A DNA stretch of 64,000 nucleotides from Aurantimonas sp. HBX-1. Its GTDB lineage: Bacteria; Pseudomonadota; Alphaproteobacteria; Rhizobiales; Rhizobiaceae. The notes under the pieces are model-generated. The model saw only the letters and a list, made by a program, of their open reading frames with translations. It was not told the origin of the DNA and searched no databases. The position numbers and the translations under genes were made by a program. Within the stretch, counting starts at the first letter, position 1; every line of letters starts with the position of its first letter. The stretch spans positions 2,617,501 through 2,681,500 of the forward strand of contig NZ_CP090066.1 in NCBI RefSeq assembly GCF_021391535.1, in the 5' to 3' direction. Shown here piece after piece: positions 16,203-22,808 of the stretch.

Positions 16203-18419
16203 ATGACCGCCAGACTTCATGCCCGCCGCCTGCTGCTCGGCGCGCTCGCGATCACCATGCTGCCCGGGCAAGCCATCGCCGAGAGTCTGTCGCTGCCGCT
16301 GCTCGGCCCGACGCCGATGGCGCGTCCCGGCGTCGCCGGCGGCGTGCCGCTGGCCGCCGCAGCTCCCGCCGCCGGCGCCGTCGACGTCGATCCCTGGCGC
16401 TTCGGCCGCACGGTGACGGCACCGACGCCCAATCCGGCCTTGCGCCCGGCGGCCAGCGCCGCGCTGCCGGCCAGTACCAGCGCCTACACCGCGTCGATCG
16501 CCGCCATGGCGCCCCGCGTCGGGGCGGTCAGCCCGATCCGCGGCGAGCTGAAGGACGGGCTGCAGGCGCTGTCCGACGGCAACCCGGCGAAGGCGCGCGG
16601 CATCCGCGAAGGCATGATGCCGGGCTCGCTCGACCGCGACATCCTGACCTGGGCGATCGCGCTGCGCGGCGGCAAGGGCGTGCCGGCCGCCGAGATCGCG
16701 CTCGCCGCCCGCCAGCTGCAGGGCTGGCCGGGCATGAAGACGCTGCGGGTCAACAGCGAGGAAGCGCTCTATCGCGAGGAACCGCCGGCAGGCGAGGTCA
16801 TCGCCGCCTTCCAGGCGAGCCAGCCGGAGAGTCCGGAGGGCGCCATGGCGCTGGCGCGCGCCTATATCGCCGTCGGCGAGGTCGGCCGCGCCAGGCAGCT
16901 GATCGCCAAGGTCTGGCGCGAGGAACGGCTCGACGCCTCGACCGAGCGCATGGTGCTGAAGACCTTCGGGACGCTGCTCACCCGCGCCGATCACAAGTTC
17001 CGCATGGACAAGCTGCTCTATGCCCGCCGCGTCGGCGATGCCGGGCGCGTCGCCGAGCTCGCCGGCGCCAAGCAGCTCTATGCCGCCCGCGCCGCGGTCA
17101 TCCGCGAGGAAGGCAATGCCGGCAAGCTGCTGGCCGCCGTGCCGCAGGCGCAGCGCGCCGATCCCGGCTACCAGCACGCGCTGGTCGAGCGCTACCGCAA
17201 GTCGTACAAGATCGACGAGGCCGCCGAGATCCTGATGCGCGCGCCGCGCGACGCGGCGGCGCTGGTCGATCCGGACGCCTGGTGGAACGACCGGCGCATC
17301 GTCGCCCGCGATCTCCTCGACCTCGGCAAGAACCAGCTCGCCTACCGGGTCGCCGCCACCCATTCGGCCGAAAGCGCGGTCGAGGCGGCGGAAGCCGAGT
17401 TCCACGCCGGCTGGATCGCGCTGCGCTTCCTGAACGACCCGCGCACCGCGTCGGCGCATTTCGCCCGGATCCTCGACTCCTCGAACCGGCCGCTGTCGGT
17501 GTCGCGCGGCTATTATTGGCTCGGCCGCGCCGCCGAGGCCGGCGGGCCGGGCAACGCCGGCACCTACTACGCAAGGGCCGCGCAGTTCGGCGCCACCTAT
17601 TACGGCCAGCTCGCCGCGGCGCGGCTCGGCCGCCGGCCCGGCGCCATCGAGTTCCCGCGCGCCAGCGAAGCCGACCGGCAGCGCTTCGAGCAGCGCGAGG
17701 CGGTGCGGGCGATCCGGCGGCTCGAGCAGATCGGCTCGAACTGGCGCGCCGACGGCCTCTACCGTTCGCTGGCCGACGAGCTGACCAGCCCGGGCGAGCT
17801 GGCGCTGCTCTCGGTGATGGCCGAGCGGCGCGGCGACCATCATCTCGTCCTGCAGGTCGGCAAGCAGGCCTACTGGCGCGGCATCGACGCGCCGGCCCTC
17901 GCCTTCCCGGTCGGCGTCATCCCGGCAAGCGCCAACATCTCCGCCTCCGGCAAGGCGCTGGCTTACGCCATCGCCCGCCAGGAGAGCGCCTTCAACCCGG
18001 CGGCGAAGTCCCCGGCCGGCGCGCTCGGCCTGCTGCAGCTGATGCCCGGCACCGCCAAGGCGGTCGCGGCCCGGACCGGCGTCGGCTATTCGCCGGCGCG
18101 GCTCACCAGCGATCCCGGCTACAACGCCGCGCTTGGCGCGCATTTCCTCGGCGAGCAGATCGCCGCCTTCGACGGCTCCTACGTGCTGACCTTCGTCGCC
18201 TACAATGCCGGTCCGCGCCGGGCGCGGGAATGGATCGAGCGCTTCGGCGACCCGCGCGGCAAGTCGCTGGACCAGGTCATCGACTGGGTCGAGCGCATCC
18301 CGTTCAGCGAGACCCGCGGCTACGTGCAGCGGGTGATGGAGAACTACCAGGTCTACAAGATGCGGCTCGGCGCCGGCTTCGACATCGAAAAGGACCTCCG
18401 CCTCGGCCGCACCGGCTGA
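16203..18419 (+). CDS. Soluble lytic murein transglycosylase (Slt70-like)
   Basis: This enzyme cleaves peptidoglycan glycan strands in the periplasm, leaving 1,6-anhydro ends. The ATG at 16203 is chosen because it begins a signal peptide (RRLLLGALAITMLPGQAIA) and follows an AAGG site; two in-frame starts lie upstream. The 738 residues comprise a long helical superhelix region and a C-terminal goose-lysozyme-like domain with catalytic Glu594 in IARQESAFNP, then GALGLLQLMPGTA and FVAYNAGPRRA. All standard Slt motifs are intact. Confidence 0.92.
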   Translation: MTARLHARRLLLGALAITMLPGQAIAESLSLPLLGPTPMARPGVAGGVPLAAAAPAAGAVDVDPWRFGRTVTAPTPNPALRPAASAALPASTSAYTASIAAMAPRVGAVSPIRGELKDGLQALSDGNPAKARGIREGMMPGSLDRDILTWAIALRGGKGVPAAEIALAARQLQGWPGMKTLRVNSEEALYREEPPAGEVIAAFQASQPESPEGAMALARAYIAVGEVGRARQLIAKVWREERLDASTERMVLKTFGTLLTRADHKFRMDKLLYARRVGDAGRVAELAGAKQLYAARAAVIREEGNAGKLLAAVPQAQRADPGYQHALVERYRKSYKIDEAAEILMRAPRDAAALVDPDAWWNDRRIVARDLLDLGKNQLAYRVAATHSAESAVEAAEAEFHAGWIALRFLNDPRTASAHFARILDSSNRPLSVSRGYYWLGRAAEAGGPGNAGTYYARAAQFGATYYGQLAAARLGRRPGAIEFPRASEADRQRFEQREAVRAIRRLEQIGSNWRADGLYRSLADELTSPGELALLSVMAERRGDHHLVLQVGKQAYWRGIDAPALAFPVGVIPASANISASGKALAYAIARQESAFNPAAKSPAGALGLLQLMPGTAKAVAARTGVGYSPARLTSDPGYNAALGAHFLGEQIAAFDGSYVLTFVAYNAGPRRAREWIERFGDPRGKSLDQVIDWVERIPFSETRGYVQRVMENYQVYKMRLGAGFDIEKDLRLGRTG

Positions 18420-18453
18420 GGCTGGGCGGACGCGGCACCTGCGCACCGACACC

Positions 18454-18765
18454 GCCGCTTCGTGGGAGGAATATCCCCATCAGCCGGCGGGGCGGACCGC
18501 ACTGGATCCTCGGGACGGGGCCCGAGGATGACGGCCGCGGGTGGAACCAGGCATATTCTCGTCGAAGATCGGACCAGGCGCGTCCTGCGAGTGTCGTCGT
18601 CGACGACCGCCCACGACGCGTCGCTCGCCGCCTCCGCCCGTGTGAACGTCACGCCCAGGCACCGTCGGCGGCTGGCCGGCTCACCCACCCGGCGTCATCC
18701 TCGGGCCCCGTCCCGAGGATCCAGTCCCGCCGGTCGACGCCCATCCTGCAAGAGGCGACCTTCCC
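18454..18765. repeat. Composite intergenic repeat, copy 1
   Basis: This is a ~312 bp non-coding unit. It contains a palindromic element at 18501-18533 (start ACTGGATCCTCGGGAC) and its exact 33-base reverse complement at 18693-18725, enclosing about 160 bases. Each arm is itself a hairpin (ATCCTCGGG paired with CCCGAGGAT). The unit opens with GCCGCTTCGTGGGAGGA and closes near GCGACCTTCCC, as in copy 3. Confidence 0.85.
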
Positions 18766-18794
18766 ATCTCCCCGACCACCAAGCCGGCCACGGG

Positions 18795-18954
18795 GGGTCC
18801 CGGGTCAAGCCCGGGGATGACGCAGGGAGAGAGGGAGCCGCGAACCTGCTTCGCTTCGCGGGCGGCCACCGTCGCACGGTCGGCCAAGTCACGACATCGG
18901 CAATGGACCCGTCCACCAACAGTGGCGTCATCCCCGGGCGTGACCCGGGGACCC
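18795..18954. repeat. Second palindromic repeat pair between copies 1 and 2
   Basis: A 29-base arm at 18795-18823 (starting GGGTCCCGGGTCAAGCC) recurs in inverted orientation at 18925-18954 with two differences. The pair encloses about 100 bases. The arms resemble, but are distinct from, those of the larger three-copy repeat. Confidence 0.75.
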
Positions 18955-18973
18955 ATTCCTCCGCGCCAAAACT

Positions 18974-19280
18974 GCCGCTTCGTGGGAGGAAGATCCCATC
19001 ATACGGTGGGGGGCGGACCGCGCTGGATCCTCGGGACGGGGCCCGAGGATGACGGCCGCGGGTGGAAGCAGGCATATTCTCGTCGAAGATTGGACCAGGC
19101 GCGTCGTGCGCGTTCTCGTCGAAGTTTGGACCGGGCGCGTCCTGCGGCTCGTCGTCGACGACCGCCCATAGCGCCCGCCGCCACCGCCCGTGTGAGCGTA
19201 ACGCCCTAGCACCGTCGCTGACTCGCCGGCTCACCCACCCGGCGTCATCCTCGGGCCCCGTCCCGAGCCCATTCATCCGC
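18974..19280. repeat. Composite intergenic repeat, copy 2 (right arm truncated)
   Basis: The opening block and left palindrome (19024-19054) match copy 1. The interior carries an extra 36-base tandem duplication (TTCTCGTCGAAG at 19077 and again at 19113). The right palindrome starts at 19243 but diverges after about 25 bases, so this copy lacks the outer end of its right arm. Confidence 0.82.
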
Positions 19281-19289
19281 CTCGACGCA

Positions 19290-19602
19290 GCCGCTTCGTG
19301 GGAGGAATATCCCCCATCAGCCGGTGCGGGCGGACCGTACTGGATCCTCGGGACGGGGCCCGAGGATGACGGCCGCGGGTGGAACCAGGCATGTTCTCGT
19401 CGAAGTTCGGACCGGGCGCGTCCTGCGGCTCGTCGTCGACGATCGCCCATAGCGCGCGTCGCCCGCCGCCACCGCCCGTGTGAGCGTCACGCCCAGGCAC
19501 CGTCGCCGACGGCCGCCCCTCTCCCGGCGTCATCCTCGGGCTCCGTCCCGAGGATCCAGTCCCGCCGGCTGGCGCCGCTTCCTGCAAAAAGCGACCTTCC
19601 CC
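19290..19602. repeat. Composite intergenic repeat, copy 3
   Basis: This ~313 bp unit runs parallel to copies 1 and 2, with palindromes at 19341-19371 and 19528-19560 (one mismatch between arms). It ends 24 bases before the stop codon of the next minus-strand gene, so its last hairpins could also affect the 3' end of that mRNA. Confidence 0.84.
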
Positions 19603-19626
19603 TCCGCCGCCTCAACCGCAGCGCCC

Positions 19627-20910
19627 CTACACCGGCGTGCGCGGCGTGGCGCGGTCGTCGACCAGGGCCTGCGCCTGCTCGACCCAGCGCTCGCGCGCCA
19701 CGCGGCCGGGGAAGCCGCTCCTCGCCTCGAACCAGTGGGCTTCGCCGGCGCTCCAGCGGGCGATCTGGTCGTAATGATAGATACCGTTCTCGAACAGCAG
19801 GCGCTCGAGGCTCGGGCCGATGCCGTCGATGCGGGTGAGGTCGTCCGGCGTGCCGGCGCGCGGCGCCTCGAGCCGGGCGGGCTCGCGCGCCACGATCTCC
19901 TCGGCGAGCCGCGCCTCGCCGGAGCCGCCGGGCTGGGACCCACCGGCCCCGCCGGCGACGGGCGGCTCCTCGGTATCCACGACCGGGACCGTGGCGGCGG
20001 CGCCAGCGATCCGGAAGACCGCCCGCCCGGCAACTGCGTCACCGGCGGCTCCCGCCCCCTCGCCTGCCGGACCGGCGCCGTTCGAAACGGGGCTCGGCGC
20101 GGGCCGCGGCGGCGAGCCGAGCCGGCGGTAGTCGAGCGTGCGGAAATCCCTGTCGAAGGGTGCCGCCCGGTGCTTGGCCACCAGCGGGTCCTCGGGCAGA
20201 TGCGTGCGCTGCTCGCGCTTCGGCGTCGGGCCGCTCGGGTCCGGCCCGGCCAGCCGGCGGCGTGGCGCGGCGGGCGCCGGCGCCGGCGGGACGCTTTCGC
20301 CCGGCAGGCTCGGCATCAGGTCGGGCACGCGCTCGCTGCTGCGGCCGCGGATGACCTCCGCCGACACGAAGCTGCCGCCGAAATGCGAGAACTGCGCGTT
20401 CTGCAGCGGCGGTGACGGCTTCTGCGCCTCGGGATCGCGGGCCTGCCAGCTCGAATGCCGGCGCGCGCGCCGCTCCTTCTCGCGCACCGCCTCGTCCTTG
20501 GACAGGGAGCGGTAGTCGAGCGTCCGGAAGTCGCGGTCGAAGGCGGCGGCCCGGTGCTTGGCCGCCAGCGGGTCTTCGCGCGGGGCGGCGGAAGGCTTCC
20601 GCGGCGCCGCATCGCCGGCGACGGGCGCCGGCTTGCCGGGCTCGGGCGCTTCGGGGGACGCCGCGGCAGCGGGCAGTACGGTCGAAGTGGGCAGCGTCGC
20701 CTCCACCGGCGCCGGGGCGGCGACAGTCGTCGCAGGGGGCGTCGCCGGCGTCGGCGAGGCGGGCGGCAGCTGCGGCTTCATCCGAGGCTCGGGTGACGCG
20801 GCGGGCGTCTTCGGCGCAGCCGCGTCGCCGCGCGCGCGCCGTCCCGCGAAGGCGCCGAGGCCGAAGGCCGCGCCCAGCAGCAGGAAGACCTTTCCGAAGA
20901 ACGACAGCAT
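19627..20910 (-). CDS. Proline-rich membrane-anchored helix-hairpin-helix protein
   Basis: This 427-residue protein starts with an uncleaved membrane segment or signal anchor (FFGKVFLLLGAAFGLGAFAG), followed by a long Ala/Pro-rich linker. Two near-identical modules of about 22 residues appear (EDPLAAKHRAAAFDRDFRTL and EDPLVAKHRAAPFDRDFRTL), roughly 130 residues apart. The C terminus is a helix-hairpin-helix domain (DDLTRIDGIGPSLERLLFEN, then YHYDQIARWSAGEAHWFE) of the type found after NuoE-like and DUF4332 proteins. The function is unknown. The architecture suggests an inner-membrane tether for a nucleic acid or protein partner. Confidence 0.75.
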   Translation of the reverse strand: MLSFFGKVFLLLGAAFGLGAFAGRRARGDAAAPKTPAASPEPRMKPQLPPASPTPATPPATTVAAPAPVEATLPTSTVLPAAAASPEAPEPGKPAPVAGDAAPRKPSAAPREDPLAAKHRAAAFDRDFRTLDYRSLSKDEAVREKERRARRHSSWQARDPEAQKPSPPLQNAQFSHFGGSFVSAEVIRGRSSERVPDLMPSLPGESVPPAPAPAAPRRRLAGPDPSGPTPKREQRTHLPEDPLVAKHRAAPFDRDFRTLDYRRLGSPPRPAPSPVSNGAGPAGEGAGAAGDAVAGRAVFRIAGAAATVPVVDTEEPPVAGGAGGSQPGGSGEARLAEEIVAREPARLEAPRAGTPDDLTRIDGIGPSLERLLFENGIYHYDQIARWSAGEAHWFEARSGFPGRVARERWVEQAQALVDDRATPRTPV

Positions 20911-20994
20911 GAAAACCCTCCGCTGGGCCGATCCGATATGCCGAAGCTAGTGATCGGCAACGCGGAGGCAACCGCTGCCGGCCGCCGACGGCGG

Positions 20995-21075
20995 TCATGC
21001 GAAGCGGCCGAACAGATATCCGGCCGCGAAGGCAGCCAGGACGAATGGGAAAAGATCGATCAAGAGGCCGGGCAT
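20995..21075 (-). CDS. Possible 26-residue single-span membrane peptide
   Basis: A short frame reads MPGLLIDLFPFVLAAFAAG and ends YLFGRFA before a TGA. It is almost entirely hydrophobic, with a basic C-terminal residue and a small-residue face (AAFAAGYLFG) suited to helix packing. It lies between the porin terminator and the helix-hairpin-helix gene on the same strand. The ribosome site is weak. Composition alone makes it worth recording; it could be chance. Confidence 0.3.
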   Translation of the reverse strand: MPGLLIDLFPFVLAAFAAGYLFGRFA

Positions 21076-21162
21076 CAGCCATCCGGGCCCGAAAACAGTC
21101 GGCCGTCAAGAGCCCCGGCGGCCAACGCCGCGGCAGGGCCGGAACCGTCCGCCCAAACGAAA

Positions 21163-21188
21163 GAAGCCCGGCGCGAGCGCCGGGCTTC
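21163..21188 (-). terminator. Rho-independent terminator of the porin gene
   Basis: Eleven-base GC-rich arms (GAAGCCCGGCG and complement) surround a 4-base loop. Reading the minus strand, the stem is followed by TTTCGTTTG. It lies 22 bases after the porin stop codon. Confidence 0.75.
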
Positions 21189-21210
21189 CCTAGACTGGAG
21201 GCTCGTTCGA

Positions 21211-22446
21211 TTAGAAGGAGCGAACGAACTGGATGAAGCCAGCCGTCTGGTTGACGGAGTCGTCGCCCAGGTAGAGATCGGCCTGATCCGCATCGTCGAA
21301 GTCGACATTGGCGTAGGAGATTTCCGCCAGCACGTCGAAGTTGTTGGTGATCTCGTAGCCAACGTTGCCGACGAGCTTGTAGTAGTCGCCGCTGCCGCCG
21401 AGCGAGAGGTACGGCGGGGTCGTGAGCGAGCCGGTGTCGAGGTCGAAGGTCCGGCCGTAGATACCGGAAACCGCGATGCCGAGCTTGCCGAACGCCTGGG
21501 CGTAGCCGGCGCCAACCTGCCATTCCGAAGGAACGGTGAAGGCGAACGGGCCGGTGTCGATCAGGTCGATCGTGGAGTACTGGCTCGGGTCGAAGGCGTA
21601 GCTACCCTCGAACTTCAGCTCGGAGTCGGTGGCGATGAGGTCCTTGAGCGAAAGACCGGCCTTGAGGGCGAAGCCGCCATCGGTCGTGAACTCGCTGCCG
21701 TCGAGGAACTCGGTGAACGTGCCGTTGATGATCAGCGGGCCGTAGACGCTACCCGAGAGGAGCAGTTCCTCGTCGTACGAACCAGCGAGGTAGACCGAAC
21801 CCCAGCCACCTTCGTAGGCCAGACGACCCACGACGTTCGGAGCGAAGTCGCCCGTTGCGTCGTCTTCGAGCGACAGAGCCGCCGAGAAGCCGTCAGCTGC
21901 GTAGGTGTAGGAAATGCGGTTGACCTGGATGTCGCCGACCGGGAGGTCGGTGTCGGTCAGCAGGCCGTCGCCTTCGGTCCAGAGCGTGTCGAGGTAACCC
22001 ATGGTCAGGCCGCCGAGCTGGATGTAGCCCTGGTCCATCGCGTAGGCTGCGTCGCCGAACTGGCCGGTGGTGTTTTCGGCCTGCACACGAGCGAAGGCGC
22101 GCAGGGTGCCGAGCTCGGTCTCTTCACGCACGTCGAAGTTCAGACGGACGCGGACGCGGCTGTATGCCGCGTAGTCGTCGCCCGCAGCGTTCAGGGCGTC
22201 TTCGTCACCGAACGGGCCGCCGATGGTGTCGAGGTCCTGCATGATGTACTTGAAGCGGACGTAGCCGCCGATCTTCATGCAGGTTTCGGTGCCGGGGATG
22301 TAGAAGAAGCCGCTGCCGTACACGTCGCAGACGCGCACATAGTCGGTGGGCTCCGGCGCAACCGGAACGATGACGTCCGCAGCGCGGGCGCCGGTGACTG
22401 CGACGAGGGCCGCAGCGGAGCCGAGAAGAAGGCTCTTAATGTTCAT
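21211..22446 (-). CDS. Porin, Omp2a/Omp2b family (Porin_2)
   Basis: This is an outer-membrane beta-barrel channel of 411 residues for small hydrophilic solutes. The ATG at 22446 follows GGAGGTCAGGAC and starts a signal peptide (LLLGSAAALVAVTGARA, cleavage before ADV). The mature N terminus carries the two cysteines in VCDVYGSGFFYIPGTETCMK, typical of the alphaproteobacterial Porin_2 family. The C terminus ends in an aromatic residue (FVRSF), the BAM recognition signal. The barrel region is rich in Tyr, Gly and Asp, and lower in GC than its neighbours, as for highly expressed genes. It is monocistronic with a strong terminator. Confidence 0.93.
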   Translation of the reverse strand: MNIKSLLLGSAAALVAVTGARAADVIVPVAPEPTDYVRVCDVYGSGFFYIPGTETCMKIGGYVRFKYIMQDLDTIGGPFGDEDALNAAGDDYAAYSRVRVRLNFDVREETELGTLRAFARVQAENTTGQFGDAAYAMDQGYIQLGGLTMGYLDTLWTEGDGLLTDTDLPVGDIQVNRISYTYAADGFSAALSLEDDATGDFAPNVVGRLAYEGGWGSVYLAGSYDEELLLSGSVYGPLIINGTFTEFLDGSEFTTDGGFALKAGLSLKDLIATDSELKFEGSYAFDPSQYSTIDLIDTGPFAFTVPSEWQVGAGYAQAFGKLGIAVSGIYGRTFDLDTGSLTTPPYLSLGGSGDYYKLVGNVGYEITNNFDVLAEISYANVDFDDADQADLYLGDDSVNQTAGFIQFVRSF

Positions 22447-22808
22447 GTCCTGACCTCCAGTCAATTTATAGGTTAGGGTTGGGCCTTGTATGAAGGACAG
22501 CCTTCCCTGCCCCATCCCCTGTTCGAAAGTCCGAAGCGCATCGCCCTGCGTTCTTTCTGACGCGACATTACCCGGCAGCGGATTTGGTGCAATCTCCTAA
22601 ATGCCACAATGGCGCCGGTGGTGGCCTTTGGACACACCCCTGTTGCACCGATGCCACTTTTCCCTTCACACCCCGTTAACCATTCGGGAATCCGGGGGTC
22701 GCAGCGGGTGCCGCGGCGACCGGCAGAACGGAGAAAGCGCCCGGAAGAGGCCGATTGCGGCCGAAAACCGGCGATTCGTGGGGCATTGGCGGCTTTCGCC
22801 GCGTCGGG
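22447..22808. other. Porin upstream region, no gene seen
   Basis: These 362 bases between the porin start and the SbcC-like gene hold the porin 5' leader. It is relatively AT-rich close to the start codon (AATTTATAGGTTAG on the plus strand). No convincing -35/-10 pair, tRNA or coding frame was identified. Confidence 0.4.

Larger units (their letters stand above)
20911..21210. other. 300-base gap with porin terminator and a possible 26-residue ORF
   Basis: This stretch separates the helix-hairpin-helix gene from the porin. It holds the porin terminator at 21163-21188 and a very short hydrophobic reading frame at 20995-21075, both listed separately. Nothing else is recognised. Confidence 0.5.

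Noticed and set aside
18462..19838. Several long open frames on both strands across the repeat array
   Set aside because: They consist of the repeated palindromes translated again and again (for example GSSGRGPRM), have no ribosome sites, and occur in several frames of GC-rich DNA.
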